Below are positions 17,871 to 25,692 of a stretch of DNA of 64,000 nt, piece after piece. The position numbers were made by a program, and so were the translations under genes. The DNA lies in NCBI GenBank assembly GCA_003116975.1, contig BGKB01000152.1, positions 105,685 to 169,684 on the forward strand. The letters run 5' to 3'. The notes below the pieces were generated by a model that saw only the letters and a program-made list of their open reading frames with translations, did not search any database and had not been told where the DNA came from. Every line of letters starts with the position of its first letter. The first letter of the stretch is position 1. The stretch comes from Aurantiochytrium sp. KH105 (Eukaryota; Sar; Bigyra; Thraustochytrida; Thraustochytriidae).

Positions 17871-17894
17871 CAGATTTTCAAGGCACTTTTGTAA
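17475..17894 (+). pseudogene. Truncated protein kinase domain, copy 1
   Basis: The frame is open from before the nuclease stop, with the first ATG at 17475 (MGNTASIENQ). It keeps the N-lobe: the VAIK-like lysine in VVKV, a candidate alpha-C glutamate in EAEFAFWNEM, and the hinge-like TTYAGESL. After LTDDIRAK the sequence departs from copy 2 and stops within ten codons. The HRD and DFG-equivalent loops present in copy 2 are therefore missing, and it cannot be an active kinase as it stands. The break coincides with the end of the duplicated segment. Confidence 0.7.
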
Positions 17895-18917
17895 GCCAGG
17901 CGCGAAAGTGCCGCTTTCAGGACCTCGTCGCAGCGCTCGAGGACCACTTTGGCCAAGTCGCGGACACTGCCTTTATATGGCTTGACCTCTTCTGCGCGAA
18001 CCAGCCTCTGCTGACCAGCGCAGACGAAGATCTGCCTCCCAACGTGGTTTCCGCGCGGAACCAGTATCTGACGCACGGCTTGCATCGGGCAATCGGGCGA
18101 TTCGGAAGCGCGGTCATCTTTTTTCACCGCTGGGACGTGCCCGCGCCGCTGCAACGAGCCTGGTGCGTATGGGAGATCATGGGCGCCATTGCGCAGGCGC
18201 AGAATTTCGAGGTCGTCATTACGCCAGGACAAGATTTCGCTTTTCTCAAGGCGCTGCTTGATGATGTTGCGGGATTGGCCAAGGTCATGGCCGATTACAA
18301 CAACATGCGCAATGCAGAGTGCTGGAAGAAAGAAGACAAGGAGATGATTGACAAAGCAATCGAAGCAACCGTGGAAGGCGGCTATGTGACACTGATCAAA
18401 GAGGTCAATCGACGCGTGCACGCATGGCGGCTGAAAAGTGGCGCGAAACGCAGTATTGATAGCTCGGATTGGTGATGGTGATGCAATTGAGCTTGCTAAG
18501 ATTCTTGTTTGCTCTGGTTTACTTTTGAATGATCAGGGAGAATACATTGAAGCTTTGCAGATGCTCGAGGAAGCGCTGTCGATTTGTAAGGAAAGTCTTG
18601 GCGACCGGCATCCCTCAGTGGCGACCACGCTCAACAACATCGCCTTAGTGTATGACGATCAAGGCCGCTACGAGGAGGCCTTGGCGTACTACGAGGAAGC
18701 GCTGTCGATTCGCAAGGAAAGTCTTGGCGACCGGCATCCCGATGTGGCGACCACGCTCAACAACATCGCCTTAGTGTATCACAATCAAGGCCGCTACGAG
18801 GAGGCCTTGGCGTACTACGAGGAAGCGCTGTCGATTTGCAAGGAGGCCCTTGGCGACCGGCATCCCGATGTGGCGGACACGCTTGAAAGCATCAGGAAAC
18901 TTCGCGCATTGATGTGA
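17852..18917 (+). pseudogene. Broken TIR-like/TPR (kinesin-light-chain-type) gene
   Basis: From ~17909 one frame encodes FQDLVAALEDHFGQ, then FIWLDLFCANQ, then a block with FHRWDVP and QRAWCVWEIMGAI. I have seen this WLD...NQ...RAWCxWEI pattern in front of TPRs in algal, oomycete and fungal proteins and take it to be TIR-like. That frame has no ATG before GTG 18044 and ends at 18475. A second frame, overlapping from 18438, carries about three 42-residue TPRs of kinesin-light-chain type (EALAYYEEALSI.KESLGDRHPDVATTLNNIALVY) to 18917. No start codon plus a frame change suggests a decayed or recombined gene. An unrecognised intron is the alternative. It lies exactly between the two copies of the duplicated segment. 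Confidence 0.55.
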
Positions 18918-18955
18918 CACGCCGCCCCAACCTAACTAAAACTTAGCCTTGATTT

Positions 18956-20745
18956 ACAGGTGTGTGTTACCCTAACTGGTCATCTGAACCTAACCTAGAT
19001 TTTAAGACGTCTTTTTCTTAGACCCCTTTGCACTAACCTAGCTAACCCAACCTGGTCGAGCGAGTGAAGACAGACGCGGAAAGGCAGGCATGCGCGCGCG
19101 CGGGAGGGGAGAGCGGACGCGCGAGCGCGGCCAAGGGCAGGATGGCGGCCACGCGGCCGTTCGCCGAAATACTCCTCGATACACCGATGGAGGATGCCGC
19201 GCTGGTGGACAAATACAACGCGACAAGAGTGAAGGTCATGCAACTCATCGAGCAAGACGCGTCTGACTTTCTTGGCGACCGGCCTCTCCCAAGCAGTGGC
19301 GCAGTCAGCTCGCAGTACTCGTCGCGGAGCCGCGGAGGCCTCGCGCCCCAGAGCGGCGTTCAAGCTCGCCTCGATTTGCTCCCCGTTAACGTGCTCGCCT
19401 GGCAGGATTTTGAGGACGAAGTCGGGTGGGATCGCTTCGAACAAGAGGCCGGCTTCGGCGACGTCCCGGTATCGCCAGTTCTTTTCACGACGATATATTT
19501 GGATGTCGATAACCTCTCTGAGGATAACGCATTCGATCACCTCAAATTCGGATTTACGGGCCCGGCCTTACAATTTGTGATGGCGAGGAGAGCCGTGACG
19601 TCACCGAATTCGTGGACGCCTCTTGAAATCAATTGTGCAGCTCAGGCGTCGGGCATCGGACACCGCGTGGACATGGTTTGGACGCAAAAGGTGGGAGATG
19701 ACAGTGAGCGGAATCGCGCTGGTATCCTTCTTCCGAACAATCCTTATAGAGCGCGCTTCCTCGTGCATGAGCACAAGTCGCCTGTGAAATTCCCCTACGG
19801 CCTCGATGAAGATGATCTAGCCCAGATTACTCAGTCATGGATGCAAGATTCGAATACGTCTCTCGACGAGGCCAAAGAAACGGTGAAGAGTGCCTGGGAA
19901 TTGGCCTGCGAGGACCTGACCGAGTACTGGGAACTGGGCGGGAGTTTCGCCAATCGCGAAAGCTCCGTGCGTTTCCGTTACCCAATCATACAAATTTACG
20001 TTGACATGCTACGCTCTTTCTGCAAATACGGCGTTCTCTCCACCACCGACAAGACTTGGTTTTTCAAACTCGAGGCAGATAACATACTGTACGTCTCGCG
20101 TATGTTCCGCGCCGAGGCAGCTGGCCGTGAGTCAGTGCGATACGCCTACGCATGCATGTTGCGTCATAGCGCGGTCAACCCGGCGCGTCTTTCCCTCGAC
20201 GAGGCCAGTTTGCGGGCCATTTTCCAGACGAACATCCGTTTAGGATCTCACGAGTGGACTCAGATCTACGAGGGCCTTGGCTAGGCTATGGCGGTGGCTC
20301 CGGAGCCACGTCGAGCACAAGGAATCGTGGCACCACTTTGCCCCGCAACATGGGCAACACCGCCTCGATCGAGAACCAAGAGGCCCTGCGCCAGCTGCTT
20401 CCACTCAAAAGCGACCTCCACTTTCCCTACGCTGGCGGTCTGCTTGACGTCATCAAGCAGTTCCCCGAAGGCCAGTTTGGCTACTCGATCCGCGTTGACA
20501 CGGGTGGAGTTGACACCGTTGTCAAGGTCATGACTCCTTCCAAATCCACGGACGAAACGAGCGAAGCGGAGTTCGCCTTTTGGAATGAGATGGACGTCTA
20601 TCTCCAGCTGCGCTCGCTATGGGGGGCGCACGTCCCCTGGTACCTCTACGGCGGTCGCCACATTTTCAACGACCTCATTGTCGCCACCACCTATGCTGGC
20701 GAGTCGCTCCGTGAGAGTCTTTTGACCGACGACATTCGGGACAAG
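18956..20745 (+). repeat. Segmental duplication, copy 2
   Basis: Direct repeat of 16082-17870, starting just after the TPR frame ends. Beyond 20745 this copy continues into an intact kinase C-lobe. Confidence 0.95.
19142..20284 (+). CDS. PD-(D/E)XK nuclease-like protein, copy 2
   Basis: 380 residues, same length as copy 1. It has the same candidate catalytic set: D in GHRVDMVW, then E-x-K in FLVHEHKSP. Outside residues ~117-206 I count about 8 amino-acid differences from copy 1 in ~290 positions; inside that block about 35 in ~90, without any length change. The stop codon and the -1 overlap with the kinase frame are identical to copy 1. The organisation therefore predates the duplication and may be functional (two proteins, or a frameshift fusion). 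Nuclease identity is inferred from motif and context. Confidence 0.62.
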   Translation: MAATRPFAEILLDTPMEDAALVDKYNATRVKVMQLIEQDASDFLGDRPLPSSGAVSSQYSSRSRGGLAPQSGVQARLDLLPVNVLAWQDFEDEVGWDRFEQEAGFGDVPVSPVLFTTIYLDVDNLSEDNAFDHLKFGFTGPALQFVMARRAVTSPNSWTPLEINCAAQASGIGHRVDMVWTQKVGDDSERNRAGILLPNNPYRARFLVHEHKSPVKFPYGLDEDDLAQITQSWMQDSNTSLDEAKETVKSAWELACEDLTEYWELGGSFANRESSVRFRYPIIQIYVDMLRSFCKYGVLSTTDKTWFFKLEADNILYVSRMFRAEAAGRESVRYAYACMLRHSAVNPARLSLDEASLRAIFQTNIRLGSHEWTQIYEGLG

Positions 20746-20958
20746 GCTTTGGCGGCGCTTACAGCGGTGCATGGGGCCGGCGTAGCGCATCGCGACGTGC
20801 TGCTGCGCAACTTCGTCATGGACGCCTCTGGCGCCGTTCGCATCATTGACTTTGCTCAGGCAAAGACAAATGCTTCCCATCGAGACTTTCAGAAAGACCG
20901 CGACGCCTTCGAAAGCGTCTTTTCTCTCTCCGAGTCCAGGGGTCGCCGCAAGGCCTGA
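20350..20958 (+). CDS. Small protein kinase domain, complete copy 2
   Basis: 202 residues from the first ATG of the frame. The frame is open 96 bases further upstream through a glycine-rich stretch (GYGGGSGATSS) that would serve as a linker if fused to the nuclease. Visible kinase elements are the lysine in VVKVM, a candidate alpha-C glutamate, the catalytic loop AHRDVLLRNFV, and IIDFAQAK in place of DFG. It is short, and ends soon after the DFG-equivalent with no recognisable APE or full C-lobe. It resembles the lower-eukaryote effector kinases (Crinkler/FunK1-like) that follow nuclease domains. Catalysis is plausible because K, HRD and D are present, but not certain. Confidence 0.65.
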   Translation: MGNTASIENQEALRQLLPLKSDLHFPYAGGLLDVIKQFPEGQFGYSIRVDTGGVDTVVKVMTPSKSTDETSEAEFAFWNEMDVYLQLRSLWGAHVPWYLYGGRHIFNDLIVATTYAGESLRESLLTDDIRDKALAALTAVHGAGVAHRDVLLRNFVMDASGAVRIIDFAQAKTNASHRDFQKDRDAFESVFSLSESRGRRKA

Positions 20959-21052
20959 TGCGCAGAGCTGCCCTTTTTTTTTGTCAAATTAATGTTCTTT
21001 AGTGTTTTATTTTCTCTTTTTCCTTATCACCAACGTTCGGGCGGTGTGCCGA

Positions 21053-21769
21053 ATGCAAACCCACAATCCCATCACCATGCGGTTCGTGATTCTCTCCGAG
21101 TCGCACTGCCAACACGAGGAACTGTGGAGCCTGTCTGACGGCGACGTACTCGTGCATGCGGGCGAGTTTTGCAGCGCAGGTGGTGTCGAGGAGGCGCGCC
21201 AGTTCGTTGCCTGGATGGTCTCGCAACCGCATCGCCACAAGGTCCTCGTGACTGGCAATCATGATACAATCTTCGATCCTAGCCACGCACATGCCAGAGA
21301 GTACGTTCGAAGCGGAGGTGAGTCCTTCATCACAAAGGACGAACTCCTAAACAGGGGCATCCACTACCTCTTCGATGCCGCCGTCGAACTTGATGGCGTC
21401 AAGGTCAACGGATTACCTTTTATCCGCGCAGGCTTCCCGAGTCTTTGGGCATTTCCCATCCGATCCGACGGCCACGCAAAGAGCATCTGGGGGGAAATAC
21501 CTACGGGCACCGACGTTCTTGTCACACATTCGCCGCCATTTGGCATCAGGGACCGCGTCTTGGACGAACGGAACATTGGCTGTCCCATTCTTAGACAAGA
21601 AGTCCTTGAGCGAGTGCGCCCCGCGCTTTATGTTTTTGGACACTGCCTCACGCCGGGCCGCATCCAGTGCGACGAAACCACCTTTGTCAACGCCAGCTGG
21701 CCCACCGTCCCAGACCTCGCCACCGGCAACGACTCCGGCGTCGCCACCTTCGACCTGCAGCCGATTTAA
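21053..21769 (+). CDS. Calcineurin-like metallophosphoesterase with altered metal ligands
   Basis: 238 residues from the ATG at 21053; a second ATG at 21077 begins MRFVILSE. The fold signature is clear: SESH (15-18), GDVLVHAGEF (~32-41), GNHD (68-71), THSPP (~161) and VFGHCL (~194-199). It is closest to the MPPED/UPF0046 subgroup. In that family the expected metal ligands are DxH, GD and GHxH. Here DxH reads ExH, GD reads GE, and the last histidine is leucine. Only GNHD and THS look canonical. It may have changed metal use, be weakly active or be a scaffold. The gene ends at TTAA just before the transposase gene. Confidence 0.8.
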   Translation: MQTHNPITMRFVILSESHCQHEELWSLSDGDVLVHAGEFCSAGGVEEARQFVAWMVSQPHRHKVLVTGNHDTIFDPSHAHAREYVRSGGESFITKDELLNRGIHYLFDAAVELDGVKVNGLPFIRAGFPSLWAFPIRSDGHAKSIWGEIPTGTDVLVTHSPPFGIRDRVLDERNIGCPILRQEVLERVRPALYVFGHCLTPGRIQCDETTFVNASWPTVPDLATGNDSGVATFDLQPI

Positions 21770-21786
21770 GCGCGAATACAAGTCTT

Positions 21787-24700
21787 TTATAACTCCACAG
21801 CGGCAAGAGCGTCAGCGATAGCCTTGGAGGAATGAGGGATGAATGGGTCTTCGTCCCGATGTACAAGATCATAGCACCCTTTGCAAAATGCAGCATTGCA
21901 CTTGCAGCACCAATAGGTTGTTGTTCTTGGTTTGCGTGCATGCGGAGGTGGCGTTGTTCCGTCTTTCCTTGCGTCATCACAGATCCGGCAGCATACGAGA
22001 CATTTCCGGCGCGTTGCAACCTTACCTCGTCCCCGGATTGACTCATGGTGATGTTCTTTGGGCAAAGTAAAGCGATGACGCAATACATGAGGCAGAGACG
22101 TGCCTCGATACTTCAGTTCGTTTGTGGGTGACGGTGAAGACGATGATGGGGCTGGTGCAGACGATGATGGGGACGATGCAGAAGGTGATTCTGAAGTGGT
22201 AGAGATGAGTTGGCGCAGGTCACGGTCGGTGGATCCAATGTTGTGGGAAGCTAAGATTTCGCAGAATTGCTTCTGACCCAGATTTGACGTCGTTTCAAGA
22301 GCGTCCTCCATAAGATCATATAGAAACCCGTTAAAAGTCACCACCTTGCGCTGCGTTGACCACTCATCAAACGATTGTGCTGCCGCAGCACGCTTTTCCA
22401 TTTTTGACAGCTGATACAGACGGAAAGCATTGTAGAGCGTATATTCCAAAAACGTGATCCACAGCAGACAATTAGGATTCAGCTGCGAGGTGATGACCTT
22501 GTGGCCACTCAGAACCTTGCGCATGGTATCGACGCCGCCCATCATATGGTTCCAGAAAGAGACGATCTGGGGTAAGAGTTTGGAACAAGGTGGGGGAGTT
22601 CCATATCGCTGGATGTCCTCGTTGTGCGAACGCCAGAGCTGCAGGTACAACTCCACAGTGTGGTGGTCTCTTGCATATCCATAAACTTCCGAGTGATCCG
22701 TGCCCACGTCTGGGAAGACGGCGTTGTCTTCCACATACGCAAATCCCATGTACTCGGAGGAGAGCGCATGTAGATAAGAGCGCCACGCCTGACGACTTTC
22801 AAGGGGTACCGTAATAGCAACCACCTGCCTGACTTCCTCCGGCGTCGCGTAGACGAGCAGAACGGTTTCGACATCGAGCACTGCGGCATGATGCACAACT
22901 TGTGCCCGATCAACAGGCTTTGGCACAAGTTTTACGAAATCATTTGTACCTGTTGAAATTTCGCAGAATTTTCCATGCTGACCGACCCGGCAGTCAAGCT
23001 CTTTTATCGTTTCTGAAGATGCGTATGTCTTGATCTCGAGAACGAACGCTCCATGTACTTGAAAGTCCCCGTCCACTTTGCGAAGAAGGACGCCAACGCC
23101 ATCAGGTGAGTCCGCGGCAAATGGTACCCCCCGGTTAGCAACGAGCCCAAACTCCTTCACGAGAGAGATGTCGAATGCGCCATCTGAGAAAAGTCGAACG
23201 CAGCGAGCAAGTCGTTCGAGGACCATGTCTTCGTTTTCGGTCCCGATCGCGAGGGGGTTTTCGTGCTTGGATCCTCTCAAATTTGCGGGCATCTTAAACC
23301 AACACCGCAGCATCATTTGAAGGAAGAGCTTTTGACGGTCTGCGCGACTTGGCACTCGAACTTGAGCTTGGGAACTCCTAAAGTCCAGAACACGGTCAGA
23401 GTCTGGGTTCTCGTTGGAGAGTCTCGAAGGACTTTGTGACTGACGGACCCCTTCGTCAGCCTCATTCATGTTCTCGCAACTACTTTTGCTATCGCGACCG
23501 CTGTCGATGATCTGGTCGCGTTCGGGCATAGCCCGCGAAGCTGCAAATTGTGCGCGGGGTTCGTGGGAAGTACCCTCCAAGGACTTGTCCCAATCTCCAC
23601 CGCTTTCGCTCGTTCCGTCATCCGCTTGGGGCATTGACTGCGAGGTGGAGGCACGAGGTCGGCCCCGAGGCGGACCCTTCTCAGCAAGTGACTCGTCTGG
23701 ATCGCTGTCGTTGGCGGCATTTTTATCAGAATTCTGCCGTGCGTGGCCCGTCGCTGCAACGCGATGTAACTGCAGAGCTGCAACGATACAAGCTGCAATA
23801 TCTCTGTTCTTCTTGGGAACGCTTGCATTTGGATCCAGAGATAGAAGCTTTTCACGGAGCGAAGCCTTGCTTTTGAACTCCCGCATCCAGAACTCCGGAT
23901 TGCTTTGATCTCCGTATGACGATCTTGACTTTCGCTTTGTTCCAGGGAGGGAAACGTTTGCGACATTCATGGGATCCGCTCCCTCTGTCGATGAAGTTCG
24001 AGTGATGGCGCGTACAGAAGTAATACGGGCGATCGAAGTGACTGACTTGTGCATTTGAATAAGCTCTTGAGTATGCAGAAAATCAGCGCTCGCAAAATTC
24101 AAGCAGGAAAGTGCGCAGGTGCTTGTTGCGCGGAATAGTCTTTGTAGAAACCAGTCCTGCGTACGCTGCTGCCGCGTGAGGTGCACGATTCTACATTCAA
24201 CAGCCGCAATAGCTGCGGCGATTTGCTTTTTGATATCCGAGATGCTAGGAGCACTTGCATCTTCCTGCATGGCAGAAGTGGCGTGTGGCAATCGTTCGAC
24301 TTTGCCTGGCTGGTCGGGAGCGATAGTTCGAGTTTCGTACGCCCATCGATGTATGTTCCTCAGAAGAGTTGGTTCGTTGGTGACCAAGTGCGCGACACGA
24401 GCTTTTCCTTGACCATGGCGCAAAACCACTGCTCCGACTCTGTCAGACGAGCGCGTCGTTGCTACATAAAACGCCCGACGTCCACCGGTTGCGACCTGAA
24501 CTTGGTCTCGTTGAGTCGCTAGAGCTTTGAGCTCGTCCTTGTCAGCAAAAGGAAAGCTGTTCGTGCGTCTGCAAGTCCCGACAAACTTGACGCCAAGGCT
24601 TTGGAGAATCTGGATGATATTCGTCTGTCTGTCTTTTTCTTGGTCACGAGCGATTGAAAGGTATCCACGGTCGAGAAACACAGTCAGACTTCGCGCGACA

Positions 24701-25692
24701 TTTCCTATTGCCTCATCACCAGGATTGCATGTAAGTCCACGAACAGCAAGCTCAATAACGCTATGCACCTGTCTTCTGAGAGACTCAACCCACGTCTGGA
24801 CGATGAAACCCGTGGTAATGGAGGCGACAACATGTACGACAGGTTGGCATTTTCTGCGTTTGGTGGACGTAAGGCGAATTCCGGGATTTTCGGAAGTTTC
24901 GGAGCTGAATGGGAGCTTGTCGTCATCGATACTAACCCAGGTGACACTAGGGACGAAAAACATACGTACCCAGTGAGATCTCGCAGCCTCCTCCATTTCG
25001 TCAAGGTGCCCGCTCATCGAGGAAGCAGCTGGAGATGTCCCGTCAGCCATTTGATCCTCCCTGCTTGAACGATCGAGGCCCATAGCTTTTCGAACACGGC
25101 GGTAGCCTTGGATGAAGATCGCACATTCCTGATGCAAACTCGATCTCCCGCTTTCGAGCCTCCTGAAGGTCTGATGTGTGGCGCGCAGGATGATGTGGAT
25201 CATAATGAAACCCCACACATCGCTTCTGGTCACATTCAAGCGGGCATCAGAGTCCCGTAGAACCTGAGATAGCCACTGCACAAGCATTGTAATGAAGGTG
25301 GGGGGGAGAGCAACTCGAAAGGCATCGAGTGCTTTGATCTTCCCATTAGCGGAGAGGTTGAGCGCATTGCGTGCTCTTTCAAGAAGCACAGTAGTTTCTC
25401 TTTGCACTTTGTCAAACAAAATGGAGTTGGCAGGGTTGTAGTCAATAGAGACCATGTTCATCCCGCGAACAAGCCCTTGACGGTCTCCATAATACTCTGA
25501 GCCACGAGCTGAGTAAGACTCGTAATTCCACTGACCACGGCCATTGAGAGTGAAGGCCTCGTCAGCCTCATCATCAGCCTCCTCGTCAGCCTCCTCGTCA
25601 GCGGAAGAACGCGAGCTGTCAACGCTTTCGTCGTCACGTTCAAAGGCATCCCAAACGTCGTCAAGCAAGGCTTCGTTAACCGCTTCGTCCAT
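21787..25692 (-). CDS. PiggyBac-like transposase with internal YqaJ/exonuclease-like domain
   Basis: 1301 residues from the ATG at 25692, in one open frame. An acidic N-terminus precedes a piggyBac-type (DDE_Tnp_1_7) core. The first Asp is in WVSIDDDKLPF (~256), the second in VFLDRGYLS (~341), and the third in WNHMMGGVDTMRKV (~1052), followed by a helical LLWITFLEYTLYNAFRLYQ. Between the second and third Asp lie a Ser/Asp-rich linker (~600-780) and a domain at ~800-1000. That domain has GTENEDMVLERL, FAADSPDGVGVL (~862) and FVLEIKTYA (~886), the E...SPDG...ExK signature of YqaJ/lambda-exonuclease-like nucleases. A C-terminal cysteine-rich zinc module (~1227-1275: CLVCCRIC...CCKCNAAFCKGC) is typical of piggyBac proteins. 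All catalytic residues appear present, so it may be active or domesticated. No convincing terminal repeats were found around it. Confidence 0.85.
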   Translation of the reverse strand: MDEAVNEALLDDVWDAFERDDESVDSSRSSADEEADEEADDEADEAFTLNGRGQWNYESYSARGSEYYGDRQGLVRGMNMVSIDYNPANSILFDKVQRETTVLLERARNALNLSANGKIKALDAFRVALPPTFITMLVQWLSQVLRDSDARLNVTRSDVWGFIMIHIILRATHQTFRRLESGRSSLHQECAIFIQGYRRVRKAMGLDRSSREDQMADGTSPAASSMSGHLDEMEEAARSHWVRMFFVPSVTWVSIDDDKLPFSSETSENPGIRLTSTKRRKCQPVVHVVASITTGFIVQTWVESLRRQVHSVIELAVRGLTCNPGDEAIGNVARSLTVFLDRGYLSIARDQEKDRQTNIIQILQSLGVKFVGTCRRTNSFPFADKDELKALATQRDQVQVATGGRRAFYVATTRSSDRVGAVVLRHGQGKARVAHLVTNEPTLLRNIHRWAYETRTIAPDQPGKVERLPHATSAMQEDASAPSISDIKKQIAAAIAAVECRIVHLTRQQRTQDWFLQRLFRATSTCALSCLNFASADFLHTQELIQMHKSVTSIARITSVRAITRTSSTEGADPMNVANVSLPGTKRKSRSSYGDQSNPEFWMREFKSKASLREKLLSLDPNASVPKKNRDIAACIVAALQLHRVAATGHARQNSDKNAANDSDPDESLAEKGPPRGRPRASTSQSMPQADDGTSESGGDWDKSLEGTSHEPRAQFAASRAMPERDQIIDSGRDSKSSCENMNEADEGVRQSQSPSRLSNENPDSDRVLDFRSSQAQVRVPSRADRQKLFLQMMLRCWFKMPANLRGSKHENPLAIGTENEDMVLERLARCVRLFSDGAFDISLVKEFGLVANRGVPFAADSPDGVGVLLRKVDGDFQVHGAFVLEIKTYASSETIKELDCRVGQHGKFCEISTGTNDFVKLVPKPVDRAQVVHHAAVLDVETVLLVYATPEEVRQVVAITVPLESRQAWRSYLHALSSEYMGFAYVEDNAVFPDVGTDHSEVYGYARDHHTVELYLQLWRSHNEDIQRYGTPPPCSKLLPQIVSFWNHMMGGVDTMRKVLSGHKVITSQLNPNCLLWITFLEYTLYNAFRLYQLSKMEKRAAAAQSFDEWSTQRKVVTFNGFLYDLMEDALETTSNLGQKQFCEILASHNIGSTDRDLRQLISTTSESPSASSPSSSAPAPSSSSPSPTNELKYRGTSLPHVLRHRFTLPKEHHHESIRGRGKVATRRKCLVCCRICDDARKDGTTPPPHARKPRTTTYWCCKCNAAFCKGCYDLVHRDEDPFIPHSSKAIADALAAVEL

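Noticed and set aside
17891-17920. A 30-base GTAAG...TTCAG mini-intron joining copy-1 kinase to the TIR-like frame
   Set aside because: Too short for a spliceosomal intron, and removal gives the wrong frame for the TIR-like domain.
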